Source: Diphasiastrum complanatum (taxonomy: Eukaryota > Streptophyta > Lycopodiopsida > Lycopodiales > Lycopodiaceae). From it: a DNA stretch of 64,000 nucleotides. Shown one piece after another: positions 1 through 53,310 of the stretch. Both the position numbers and the translations under genes were made by a program. Location: positions 9,229,472 to 9,293,471 of the forward strand of contig CM055107.1 of the NCBI GenBank assembly GCA_029204225.1. Direction: 5' to 3'. Numbering within the stretch: the first letter of the stretch is position 1; each line of letters begins with the position of its first letter. Below the pieces are notes generated by a model. That model worked only from the letters and a program-made list of their open reading frames with translations. It had not been told where the DNA came from and made no database searches.

Positions 1-171
1 TAGATACATCACATTAATAGTGGAGAACAATGCTCTACCACTACTTACGCTGTTCTACACTGCTAGATTTGTACTTCGTAGTTTTTTTTCTTTCTCTCTC
101 TATTTATGTAGTATGTTCTATCAATGCTATTCTTGTAACTAGACTTGTGTTAGCGATTGATATATACTACG

Positions 172-174
<3 letters not shown>

Positions 175-261
<87 letters not shown>

Positions 262-270
262 TTACCCTAA
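175..270. repeat. (GA)n microsatellite
   Basis: About 95 bp of almost pure GA with one interruption. It lies in the intron downstream of exon 12 (on the minus strand). No LINE 3'-end motif adjoins it, unlike the tracts near 16 and 35 kb. Confidence 0.95.
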
Positions 271-340
271 TGGCCATTTGAGGCAAAGTAGTGTTTCAAA
301 CAATTTGCAAGCCAAAAAAAAAGCCTTTAAACCACCTTAC

Positions 341-41985
<41,645 letters not shown>

Positions 41986-43172
41986 CTTGATCTGGAAGAA
42001 GCCAGAATGAGGAGCCCGACTACTGCAGCAAATACATGAAAATCATCTGTGACGAAAACAGACCGCATCGAACAACGAAGAACGAACGTCGAGACGAATC
42101 GAAACTCGATAAATAATAGCGAAGCAGTCAGCTGGATCGACCGACGAGGTGGAGTAACGTACAGGGACTAGTATTTAGGGAGGGCCGTTTTACAAGAATG
42201 TAGGGTGGGGACGTGAAGGAGAGCCAGATTTTACTCCACCCAATTTGAATTAAAATAAGATAATGAAAAATACGATAACTTAGGCCCTTTAATTATGTAT
42301 TGGATAACTGGCCCTTCAGGCCGTTATCTGTTGTTATTAGCTCTTACTCCCTTCATTGCCCTTCAATGTAGAAGAGGACGCCTTCTATGGAGTGTGAAGA
42401 CGATCGTATGTTCGATGCAATGCAGTCCGACTCGTAACGCCCTTCTCTTGCCTCTTGCAAGCATGCAGCAGTAGCAGCAGCACGTCTTCAGCAAAGCAAG
42501 GGCACAGAGATGATGGTGCTGGCAATCAGGTTGTAGATTATACTACCGGCTTTCTGACCATAGGTAGAGACTGATAATATATCACAACGCTGAGGTCATT
42601 AATCTGCTCAGAGACCAGAGGAGGCATCTTGGCTGTGCTCCAAAGTTAACTCTTGAGGCGTGTGCTGAACAACAGTTTCCTGAGAATCAGAATCAGTGAA
42701 AGTAGGAAAATATTTTGGAGCTATTTGATTTTGTACATTCACAATCTCACTTCTTACTCCTACACCAGCTCGCACACAGCGTTCACCATTCGTTTCAGTC
42801 GAAAAGGGCGCGGGAAGGGCGCCCTTCAGCCTACAACCTCACTACTAAGCGCATGAAGGGAAGCGCATAATGGCATATTAAGGTTCCTTTTTTTATGAAG
42901 GAAAATCAGGAATGGCTAATAACGATGCCTTTATGCATGATCACCATCCTCCTCCTTTTATATTGTGTATGAAGGTTGACAAAGTAGGTGTAGTGTATTC
43001 TTTTTTTAGCCCCAGCTATCTTGTCACAATGGAATATAATGAAGGGGACTTAGCTAACTTATGTGAGTGAGGAGGCTTCCTTGAATCTATGTTGTGCGGG
43101 CGGTAGTTGTTGCTGCATCTATCAAATTAAGCGTAGCTAAAAGAAGGGTAACTTGGCTCACCTGTTCGGTAG
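41986..43172. other. 5' UTR, promoter and intergenic region
   Basis: The probable 5' UTR and promoter of the CPQ-like gene occupy the first few hundred bases. A short hairpin GATAAC..GGCC / GGCC.GTTATC sits at about 42303-42328. No other gene recognised. Confidence 0.4.
42165..42182 (-). promoter_or_regulatory. Possible TATA-like element of the CPQ-like gene
   Basis: On the minus strand the sequence reads CCCTAAATACT about 190 nt upstream of the ATG. It is the only TATA-like string I found close to the start. Weak, position-based evidence only. Confidence 0.2.
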
Positions 43173-44764
43173 TTGTTTGTTCATGTTATTATCTTGTGTG
43201 TGTGTGTGTGTGTGTGTGGAGATGGTTTTTGGACACTCCTTGGGTCATACTCACAAAGAAGTGTATCACCTGAATCTAAGGTACCCAAATGGTACGAAAA
43301 GATCATGAAAGATGCGAAAATAAATCAACCTGGATTTTGTTCGCAAGAAGAAGTGAGAAGATCAACGCGGAAAAAAAAAAAAAAAAAAAAAAAGCTCCTG
43401 ATCGTTATCATATAAACTATGCCCTAATGAGTGACAATTTGGAGTGTCGAGAGCCATCGACCTTTGATGAGGCAAAGGATCTCAAAGAGTGGCAAAGGGC
43501 AATGGAAGAGGAGATGGAATCAATCCACAGTGGGAATTGGTTGATCTACCACATGGAAAGAAACCCATTGACAACAAATGGGTGTATAGAACAAAGTTTC
43601 ATGCAGATGGCATGATCACAAAGCATAAGGCACACTTAGTGGTAAAAAGCTATGAGCAAAACAAAGGAATTTACTGTGAGGAAACATTTGCTCCAGTGGC
43701 TAAGTGGACGATGCTACGCCTAGTTGTTGCCTTAGCATCCCATTTTGGGTGGAAGATCCACCAAATGGATGTGAGATCCAAAGTCTTGAATGGTGACCTA
43801 GAAGAAGAAGTATACATGCTCCAACCACAAGGCTTTGTTGCGAAGGGACAAGAACATAAGATATGCAAGCTACACAAAGCATTTTATGGTCTCAAGCAAG
43901 CACCACATGCATGGTATGGATGTATTGATCATTACTTTCTCTCAGAATGGCAACAAAATCAGGCTATGTCAAAACAAATATATTCGCGAGATTATAGAGA
44001 AATTCCACATGGCAGAGTGTAAACCTTCTGTCACTCCATACGAAGCTGGTCAGAAGTTGTCTCATATTGATGATAGTGGTCAAGTTGCTACACTATTTTG
44101 TCAACTAGTTGGAAACTTGATTTATCTCATGACTACTCGTCCTGATATTTGCTATGTTGTGAGCTTGATTAGTCAATTTATGTCATCACCTATTTTGGAT
44201 CATTGGAAAGCAGCAAAAAAGACCTTGAGGTACGTGAAGGGCACACCTAACCTTAGCTTGGTTTATAGGAAGCAAAACGCTTTACCTAGGTTACAAGGTT
44301 ATGTTGACGCTGGTTGGGCTGGCAATAATATAGATGACAGAAAGTCAACTACTAGGTATGACTTCAACTTTGGAAATGGCTATTTTTCATGTTTTAGTAA
44401 GAAACATGACACCATTTATCTTCCATTGACAAATGCTGAGTATAAAGCGTTAAGTTTTGCTACTCATGAAGCTATTTGGCTACGTAGATTGTTGAGTCAG
44501 ATTGGTATGAAACAAACACACCCTACTATTATCTTTAGTGATAGCCAAAGCGGGATATAGTTGGCCAAAAATCTAGTCTTTCACGCAAGAACTAGACACA
44601 TTGAAATAAAATATCACTTTGTGCGTGAAAAGTTACAATATGAAGATATTAGTATTATGCATTGTTCTACGATGTTGCAACTTGCTGATATATTCACAAA
44701 AGCCTTATGCAAAGACAAATTTGAGACTTTTAGAGCTAAGCTTGGCATAGAAATAGTTATTTAA
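43173..44764 (+). pseudogene. Ty1/copia pol relic 1 (RT and RNase H)
   Basis: Linker with RRSTR and a poly-lysine run coded by a 23-bp A tract (43371-43393). RT N-terminal half follows: FDEAKDLKEWQRAMEEEMES, KPIDNKWVYRTKFHADG, ETFAPVAKWTMLRLVVALAS, QMDVRSKVLNGDLEEEVYML and YGLKQAPHAWY. The sequence then jumps to NKYIREIIEKFHMAECKP, so the segment with the YVDD catalytic motif is deleted. RNase H follows (LVGNLIYLMTTRPDICYVVS, GYVDAGWAGN, DRKSTT, NAEYKALSFATHEAIWLR), interrupted by a TAG at 44558, then TRHIEIKYHFVREK and ADIFTKAL. Frameshifts near 43600 and 43940. Confidence 0.88.
43195..43218. repeat. (TG)n microsatellite
   Basis: 24 bp of pure TG at the start of the copia relic. Confidence 0.95.
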
Positions 44765-45135
44765 AAAGTTTTTATTTGTCAATACTAAAGTGTAATACTA
44801 TCACGGAGGTATGTTCCATGATTAGCATAATTCATAGATCAAGCGAGACGTTGATTATTGAGGGAGAGAGTTAAATTAGCAATAATCGACATTTCTTTTC
44901 TTGATGGCTACTTACTAAGTTTGACAGTGACACGTTTTATTTAGTTCTAGAATTAACGGGCCGATTCTTTTATGAGCCCATGTGAGCACTTAAGTTGCTT
45001 TTCTTTGTACTTTTGAATTGAGTGTGAATATACAATCGTTGGAGAGCAATCATGTTGTGTCTTGTCTTGAAGCACTTGATGGTGTGTTGTGGTGATTGAA
45101 TTGATTGGTTTATATCATGTTGTCAACTAATACAT
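44765..45135 (+). other. Copia relic 1 purine tract and possible 3' LTR start
   Basis: GAGGGAGAGAG at about 44858-44870 is placed like a copia polypurine tract; a 3' LTR would begin just after it. No second LTR copy was found, so its end cannot be fixed. Confidence 0.4.
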
Positions 45136-46005
45136 GGTACTCCAGTGTATGAGTTTATTAGTTACACTTCGTCATTCTGAACTAGGCTAGAAATGTAATT
45201 AATAACCTTGTAAGGACCCAACACTCCAACTAGGACATGTGGATAGTGCATGGTGACTGATAGCTTTTACAATCATAAAAACAATTAACAATAGTACATT
45301 CAATGAATTTGAAGCCAAAACATAGTCGAAAAACCTTTAAAAAAATTGACAAAAAAACGAGTAATTTGTAGTTATGGCTATTGAGAAAGTCTATAACACT
45401 TATCTTTAGGTTGAAAATAATCAAGATCCTAAGAAGACACTTACTAGGAGTCAATTCCACCACCTTGGAAGAAAAGCAAAGAGCTACTATCAAAAAACTG
45501 CAAAAAAACAAAAAGCATCTCCATCTTCTGATCGATGCAATGCCAAAATTTGATACCATTGGAAAGATCGCAAAGTATACATCCTTAAGATCCTATTGCA
45601 TATGGCAAAAGGAGTGCTATGGAGCCAAACCGCCCAACAAATTAGAAACTAAAATTCAATCCCCAATTAGCTTCACCCACAAGCCACAATGACTGAATAT
45701 AAGAGAGAAGAGATTTCTAGCAACAAAATATTGAAAATGGGGTCGGGGTATCTAGGGGGCAACTTCTTGTAGGTATACATATCTCGCTGAAGCCTAGGAA
45801 TATTCATTCTAGGACCCTAATCTTTTATTAATCCTTATTTGATTGCTTATGATCTCCTCATCATGCATAAAAGTTGTAAGTCACCATGCAATGCTCCACA
45901 TGTCCTAATTGGAGTGCATGGGTGCTCACAAGAGTATTAACAATATTTATGGCCTAGTTCAGAATGACGAGTCATAACTAATAAACTCATACATTGGAAC
46001 TTACC
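45136..46005. repeat. Long inverted repeat, arms about 130 bp
   Basis: Arm 45136-45268 pairs with the reverse complement of 45872-46005 (shared: GTATGAGTTTATTAGTTA, CGTCATTCTGAACTAGGC, AGGACATGTGGA, GCATGGTGACT). Identity looks about 80 percent. The 600-bp interior has no recognisable protein. Possibly a foldback or Mutator-like non-autonomous element, or two inverted LTR pieces. No target duplication found. Confidence 0.65.
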
Positions 46006-46174
46006 AAATATCCACATCAAGGATTATTTTGACTCCTTTGAACTAGACATGGACGTAACAGATTTCCATGAATAATGGTCAACTTTAAGTTCTAACTAAA
46101 AAGTTTCAGGCCCAACCCCCGGTTGAACTGTCAACATGACAAATACGGCTGAAATTTAGCAAAACGCTCCAATG

Positions 46175-46392
46175 TAGCCTGATTGATTTCTCTGCCCTTA
46201 AAATGGTCCAATTAGACCTTTGATCCAAATTTGTACTTGTAAGGTACACAATCCTTCCCTATTTGTAGCCTCATTGATTTCTCTGCCCTTAAAATGGTCC
46301 AATTAGACCTTCAATCCAAAATTTTCAAACGAGCTGCATCACTCACTGTCTTGGAGAAGAAGTACTTGTAAGGTGCACAATCCTTCCCTATC
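46175..46392. repeat. Tandem duplication with one copy expanded
   Basis: Unit starting TAGCCT.ATTGATTTCTCTG at 46175 and again at 46266. Both share CCTTAAAATGGTCCAATTAG and end ACTTGTAAGGT.CACAATCC. The second copy is about 37 bp longer in the middle. Confidence 0.8.
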
Positions 46393-46845
46393 CTTAATTT
46401 GGAGGATTTTGGCTTTTGGCCGCCTTTAAACCAACAAAAGGGCAAAAAGTTAAGGCTTTGGGGATATTTAGCACTATTTCTTCGTAGTGAAGAAAAAAGG
46501 CCCTTTTAAAAAAGCATCTCACACTTTGTGTCCCTTTCAATGTGAACGTTTTTAGTGAAGTTGATGTCTACGATGCACTTCAGGCCCTTTCTTTTGAAGT
46601 TCAAGTTAAACCTCTTCAGTCTATTGGCTAGGCTTCATCCGACGATCTGTAATTGTTCTTTGTCAACCATTGATCTACGAAGGTTTAGATCCGATGGATC
46701 ACAGTGACTGTGCACTCCAACTAAAAGGCTTGAGTGCAGTACACACTAAAAAATTCAATGGCAAGCTTCTTCTCCATGCACGTGTTATAGTTGTCTTTTA
46801 GTTATTTAAGTTTCTTGGTCCTGTTGATTTCATGCTACTGCTGAT

Positions 46846-46846
<1 letters not shown>
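46393..46846. other. Intergenic, nothing recognised
   Basis: No coding similarity or clear repeat. Confidence 0.5.

Positions 46847-46935
<89 letters not shown>
46847..46935. repeat. (CT)n microsatellite
   Basis: 89 bp of pure CT. The flanks lack the LINE end motif. Confidence 0.95.
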
Positions 46936-46940
<5 letters not shown>

Positions 46941-48714
46941 ATGGATGCTTCTTCGCTTAGAAATACTCTGCTATGCTACTACACAACTGGACAACGACAA
47001 GCTTACCATTTCTTCAAACATAAGGTCTTAATTCAAATACCCCCCTACATTGTGACAATCAATGATGAACAGTAGGATGCTTTAAGCTCATCATTGATTT
47101 TAAAAAAAGCTTGCTTATAAGAATGTTTTAGGGATCTAACGCTATATGGACAGTGATCCACCATTTGATGTAGCACTGAAATAATACTTCTATATGTCTT
47201 TTCAAGCTTTCGGGTTACCTCATAAAAGAGTGTCACCATTCGATACTAAACTATCATCGATGCTTTGTGGTAATGTAGCATCTTTTCGATACCATGGCCT
47301 ATTACCATCTACGTTTTGGTTCAAATTTGAACCAAGCATTACCTAGCCTCTAAAAAGGTATGTCACCTATTGAAACACTTCAAAGCAAGCAAGTTTGAAC
47401 ACTCTTTTTACGTTGCTTAGACATTTTTATATAATTCTTAAACGTAGCTATGGGATAAAGACTATTTTTCTATCGTTATGATCTAAAAAGAGAAACAGAC
47501 TTTTCATAAACAACAATGGCATCCTCTCAAGAAATTACGTCTACGAACATCTAGGTATGATGTCTTGTTACGACTTTTAGGTTTTATACAAACCTACGCA
47601 CCATGAACAATCACAGGATGAGTGTTTCCATCGCACTTGAATATCTACCTCTCTTCACTATGCTTAAACAACACATAAGTAAAAGAGATAGATTCTAATC
47701 CTATTTACAAACCAACTTGACTATTCTTGAAGAATCCATGCCCAATACCTAATAGTAGGGTTTCCAAGATAACGTTTTTAGACAGTAGACCGAAGCTTTT
47801 AGCACCCTTGGGAGACACCGAAAATATTTGTGAGATAGAACAAAAGATCCAGCTTCTCTACCCTCCAAGATAAGTACTTCCAAAATACAAGTAAAAGGAC
47901 TGGCAATTTCAATCTTAACAATCCGAACTCAATCATTTCTGGATCAAGAACATGGAAGAAAAGAAGGTTTTCATATTTCAAAGGAAAGGAAGGACAAAGT
48001 AGTGGCACATAGAGCGATAACCAGTCAAAAAGTTGAATTTTTATAGATCCTAATCGATGTGCAAGATAAAGAAGTGACAGAAAGAAAGGAAATTACTACC
48101 TTAGCGACCGGCCGTCTCCAGCTTACTACTAGCAGCGACACAAGGAGATTCTTTTTACATTTATGTTATCGTAATAGAGTGTTCAAAGCTATTCATGTGA
48201 AGCGCTTTTATGCTCACGTTCTCTACTCAGACTATTTGGTATTGTAGACGAACACTTTCATGATATTACTTTTGCCTGGTCGTACTTACCAAGTGTAAAA
48301 TGTGACTGATATTTCCCTTCTGAAGTGTTCTGTGACTTTGATATAGAAAACCTACACTCATGCCATTGCTTTTCTTTTAAACATTTCAAAAAATTCATCT
48401 TGGAAAAATTTAGACATGTCATTTTCACATATTGTAGCATTGTTAAAAGTTCAATTTTACACAAATCTTAAAAAGAAGGTCTAAATCACATCACATCAAG
48501 ACAAGCTAATATCAACGAGGTTACTTCTGAACTTTATGGTTTAAACTCATATAACTTTTACCTTTTTATGAAAACCTAAACGAAATTACAATAAGGGAGC
48601 ATGCTAATTTCTGTAAAAACATTGCATTAGACTCTATTAGAAATGGTAAATGGCTTCATGGAAACACTAGCATGCCATCTAAATGTAAGAGTGCCAATGA
48701 TGAATTACAATGAC
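46936..48714. other. Intergenic, nothing recognised
   Basis: 1.8 kb AT-rich DNA with only short open stretches and no family resemblance. It may hold the 3' part of the broken gene to its right. Confidence 0.4.
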
Positions 48715-51700
48715 TCACCAACTTTCTCTACATAAATGGTATTGGGATGATGGCTTTTCAAGTAATCCAAGTCGTTCTTTCAATATAGATATTGTTGACT
48801 TTTGTAGATGATTGGTCATTGTTAATTCAAAATTAAATGCCAAAACATCTACATCCTGTAGATTCAAATCGTCGACTCTTGGTTTATTTTTTGGCAATCT
48901 CTTTCTCTTGCCCTTTGGATCTACTTGCAACATTTCGAGTTTGTACCTTTTCAAAAAAGCATTCGTTGAAGTGGTGCGCAACCAATGGACACGTAGTACT
49001 TTTGTTTGATTGACATTTTGAATAAAACCAAGTACTTTGGCAATCCAAAATGGATGTCCTTCATTGTTTTTTAAGCTAGAAGTGCAACAAGGCTTCCAAT
49101 TTGGATTTCATTCAAATCACCATGCCATTTCATTTTTGCAACTTTTACACTTTGCCTATTCTTCCTTGAGCCCACATAAATTTCACGTTCCTCACCTTGC
49201 ACAAGCTGTAGGAAATCATTATCTCGAGGAAGATCTAAAGGTTCGACAGTCGTAGTTGATGTTCCTAATTTATGAGGCCAATGAAATTCATCAGTTGTTG
49301 ATGTATGTTCGAGATTGAGCAAACTGATTTTTTGTTCCTCGAATTTGTCCATCCACCAATGCTGATCAAACTTATCAAAAAAATGATAAGCTGCTTGAAT
49401 ACTTGATTTCAAAAAATTTAATGAGGCAAATGGATCATTCTCACGATGTTCTCTTTGCGCCTTTTGTTCTTATAACAAGGACTTCAAGGGAGACAACACA
49501 ACAAGCTTGATTGGAGTCGATGGAATGTTAAGCAAAAATTGAACTCCTTCAAGAGTTACCCACGAAACTGAATTTGAAAATAGTTTTTCCCATAATAATA
49601 TAATGTCTGATTCGTTACATTTGATTTTAAACTGGTGCTGAAAGCTAAGATCATTAATATTAGCTACGCATCGCTCTGTTTCGTTGGACGTCTTAATATA
49701 ATCACAAAAATCATATGTGTGTCTGATTAATGACACGTTTGGCTTTGGCACATACGATTTCTCAACAATGCTTTGAAGCACTGGTATTGAAAATGCTTTC
49801 TTGTGTCTGAACCTCTTAGAAAAGCAACTAAACATTTGATCAATTTGATTGTGGATATGTCCTACCAACAAAAATCCTATTTTTACTTTTTTGAAATTGT
49901 TTTTCTCCACTAGCATAGACAAATATGCCAAAACAATTTGATTTTTATTTTCCCTAGCAATGTTGTCAAGCTGCAAATAAAGTATTTCTGGAAGATTTTT
50001 ACCAAATTTGCAAATTATCTTATGTACAATGGTGATCGTCAAATTTGGATCATTTCAAACATTGGGATAATTAAAAAAGACCTTGGACTCCAAAGTGCCA
50101 TTAAACACAAGTGCACCAACGAGATGAACCTGAATAAAATTTGCCTCGTTCAAATTTTTGGGCACTCTGACAAAATGAGACAACATTGTTTTCTTCTAAT
50201 CCACGACATCAATAAGAAGTCCCAGATATTTTTGTGGACATTCTAAACATTTCTTTCAATGCTTGGCCAACTTTTGTCTTTCAACTGTTTGTTGATCTTT
50301 GTGCAGTTGACGAGCTTTTGCAGCATCCACTGAAAATACATGATTCACGTAATTAATAAAATAAAGATCATATTATAATGGTGCTCAAAAAGACTGCAAC
50401 ATAAATTTTTTCAAAACAGGAAGTATTAAAATGAATGACAAATTTGATTAATATTTACCTTTCTCGTCATTGGTCTTTGCAAGTTGTTTTGCAGACTTTA
50501 ACAACTCGCCAGTGGAGCATACTGTCATTCGTAATTTTTTGGGAATCTTTACCAGTCCAAAATCTCTTTTCCAAATTCTAAGAAAATATGAGTAACTCAA
50601 ATAGGGAACATTTTTTTGTTTTTGCAAACTCTTTGTACATCAAAAATATTTCTAATTTTGTAAAATTATCTGGCAAGTGAAAATATAAGAAATTAGGCAA
50701 TTTTTCTCTATGCACATCTATGAAATGCTTTAGCCAAGCAATTGCATTTAAAGCATCTGGAGAAACAGTTCGACCCTGTAAGGATCCCCGTAATGTTGGG
50801 TCTTTATGAAGTCGTGCATGCATTCGTTGAAGTTGTGAGTTTCCGATTGCAAGAAATTCTTTGTAAGCTTTGCAACAAACCTCTAAAGCATTTAAAAAAT
50901 ACGAAAATGAGTTTTTGTCCGGCCTCACTGTTGCACACAAATAGTAATTTCTCTCATCCTTACTTTGTAAAAAGAAGTTTGATCTTAATTCTTCAATTTC
51001 TCTAATACTCAGCTTTTGCAAACAACAGGATGAGCAGCAAATAATATTCCGTACCTTTCGAATCTCAAATTTTGTAATCAAATGTTTTTGACAATTCGTT
51101 AAATCAAGTGAAGATCTCAAGTCTCTCTTGTATTTTTCTTTTTGTTTGGAGTCTGATCTATAAATTGAACCTGTGACACTAGTAGGTGCTTGAACTGGTT
51201 GAGAAGATGTTGGAATTTCATGACTGAAAATTTTGGCTCCAACCTCAGCATGTTCTAGACCCTCAGAAAGCTCTAAATTCTCAACGAATGTAGCCCTTTT
51301 AGATTTAACATGACAAACATCACTTTGAGAAGGTCTCTTACGAACATGAGAAAAGCTTGAACGTCGCGGATCAATAGACTTACGTGGATCTGTTGATTTA
51401 CTAGAATCAGTAACTGAGTGAATTGAAGCTTTTGACTCATCACTCAATGATTCAACTTGTTCAAAAGAACAATGTTCTAGTTGTGTCGAGCCTGTATCTG
51501 CAAAGGAGGACGAGGTCGAAAGATTTGATACATTCTGAGTTACAGGCGTCATTTCTTAAAAAGTACTTGCTTGAGGAATTTCAGAAGATGAACGGGTAAA
51601 TGATGAGGATGCCACATCATTTACAAAAACATGTTCAGACTCAGGAGTGGCTTTATAAAAAAAAACTTTCATTGGAAATGTCAGATGAAGATGTTGCACT

Positions 51701-51757
51701 TGTTGCAACATATTGAGTTACAACTACTGGAATAGAAGAGGTAGAACTACTTGACAT
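48715..51757 (-). pseudogene. DUF7869-type protein gene, broken
   Basis: Starts MSSSSTSSIPVVVTQYVATS at 51757, with a Ser/Thr-rich, low-complexity N-terminus and frameshifts in homopolymers (near 51665 and at 50611-50617). A Cys-rich block (ICCSSCCLQKL), SKDERNYYLC, a helical region and FGLVKIPKKLRMTVC follow. A probable intron (donor GTAAATATT near 50460, acceptor TATTTTCAG near 50330) leads to VDAAKARQLHKDQQTVERQK. The core is YLQLDNIARENKNQIVLAYL and VKIGFLLVGHIHNQIDQMFS, very like the LDN..RENKN / FL.VGHTH.DID signature I associate with DUF7869. Three in-frame stops in this part (KH*KK, VVD*KK, PNV*ND) and more toward the C-terminus (WWMDKFEEQKI, WHGDLNEIQIGSLVAL). Biochemical function unknown; many family members are multi-copy and transposon-like (inference). 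Confidence 0.68.
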
Positions 51758-52582
51758 CGTAACCTCAAATTTTTTTTAACTATGTACTTATGTTAAGCAT
51801 AGACCCGTTCAAATAGTTAACACCACACTAAATGTGCTCCTCAAACTTAACTGCAACCTATGCTTGTCATAGAACAAATAGAAACCTATGCGAACCTCAA
51901 TAGACGTTTACAGAAAAATCAACTAAATGCAAATGAGCAACAAGCCTAGAAAGTAACTGGTTAATTAAAATTTTCGACGACTACCATGTCTTAAATATTG
52001 TTTGGCAGCATCCTTAGGGTTAGGGTTAGGTTTGGACGGTCCCATCTCAGACTCGAGTTCGGCGTGCGGTGAAGTAAGTTGCGGCAACTCGGTCCCGAAG
52101 TAAGTTGGAGGACTGGCGTGAGGCAGGGGTCTCAAAAAAAAATATTTAAGGACCATAGTCCAAGCATAACTCACCTCAATGAATTCAGAAGCCCACATGC
52201 TGCCAGAGCAATCGCTACAACCAAGTCACGACTTTCTATAAGATTTCGCAGACGTTCTCGCTTATAGATTTCTTGATGGTAAGATTATTGGCATCCTATG
52301 CTAAGCATAAGTTGTTACTAAGGACTCGAACACAACCTATGCTCAGCATAGGTCGCTACTCGTATTTTTCTTGTTTTACAAGGCTTTGTCTGAGAAAAGT
52401 AATCCTTTTGAGATGTTTTAGTAAGAAAATATTTTGAATTTGTAGTTTTGTTTTTAAAAGATTTTTCACAAAAAAGACTTGTTTTATTAAAGTTTTTAGT
52501 ATTTTCATTAAGATAATGTTTTAAATTTCCTAAAAAGTCTTTTTTTTTTGCAAATTTTCAATTGTCTTTGATAATTTTCGAA
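51758..52582. other. Divergent intergenic region
   Basis: Lies between two diverging reading frames. It contains several ATGCTTAGCATAG / CTATGC-TAAGCAT-like strings (near 51790-51900 and 52290-52350) that look like related repeats in both orientations. No genes. Confidence 0.4.
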
Positions 52583-53110
52583 ATGTCGAGGATTTCTTTT
52601 AAAATTTCGGAGAAACCTCAAGATATTTCATTGAAAGATAAAAAAAAATTCATGTACTACTTCACCAAAGGGGTCAACAACACAAAGCTTTCGGAGCTTT
52701 TTATTCATTTAGAGGGTGCCTCAAAGTCCAAAAAAAAAGTTGTGAGCACTCAAACTCTGAAGCCAATCCTTTTTGAAATGGGAATATCAGAGTGGAAGAA
52801 TATGCAAGAGATTAGCTCTTCAGAGCTAATAATAAGTTTCTTTCGAGAGTTGTCGATGGTCAACTTTCTCTAGCAGAAATGGGAAAAGAATTTCAGAGGT
52901 ATATAATCTATATATTTATTTTCATGTTACCTTTTCTAATAAAGTGATTTTCGTAATTTGGTTGGATTTTTAACAATTATATTTTTTAAATGCAGGCACA
53001 AATTATTCATGAAAGTTCAAGAAGCCCTTGTGACAGGATTAAGTTGTCAAGATTTCGATGAGTGCCAGAGGCTTTGTCCTCTGAGCAGCCGAAATGAATC
53101 CTTGAGTCCA
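52583..53110 (+). pseudogene. Unidentified two-exon gene fragment facing the DUF7869 gene
   Basis: Exon-like stretch from ATG 52583 (MSRISFKISEKPQDISLKDK, KFMYYFTKGVNNTKLSELFI) to about 52898. Near 52840 a frameshift joins to VVDGQLSLAEMGKEFQR before a GTATAT donor. After a short intron, acceptor AAATGCAG at about 52995 gives HKLFMKVQEALVTGLSCQDF, then DECQRLCPL. The LSL.EM....F......VQ..L pattern looks like a real alpha-helical domain, but I cannot name the family. Confidence 0.4.
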
Positions 53111-53129
53111 TTTTTTATTTTGTTTAGAG

Positions 53130-53310
53130 ACATGGTATTTATGTGTCTTTTGACTTTCGCGTCATCTGACTTTCTCCCCCCTGTACCGCGAAAAATTCTC
53201 TTTCGCGAATATTTCGTGTTCATGTCTTCTCGTCAGGGTGTTCGCGAACATTTTCACTTCGTGTCTTTTGACTTTTGCGTTCGCGAACATTTTCGTCAAG
53301 CAGAGGGCTG
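53130..53310. repeat. Clustered TTCGCGAA palindromes
   Basis: A C/T-rich segment with TTTCGCGAATATTT, two GTTCGCGAACATTTTC copies and CGCGAAAAA strings, plus repeated GTGTCTTTTGACTTT. Looks like short degenerate direct repeats, probably part of the 3' non-coding region or LTR of the neighbouring copia relic. Confidence 0.55.

Noticed and set aside
30-281. 83-codon open frame with poly(Arg-Glu)
   Set aside because: Translation of the GA microsatellite. The same holds for frames over the tracts at 7.9, 15.8, 16.3, 28.8, 34.8 and 35.1 kb; no independent coding evidence.
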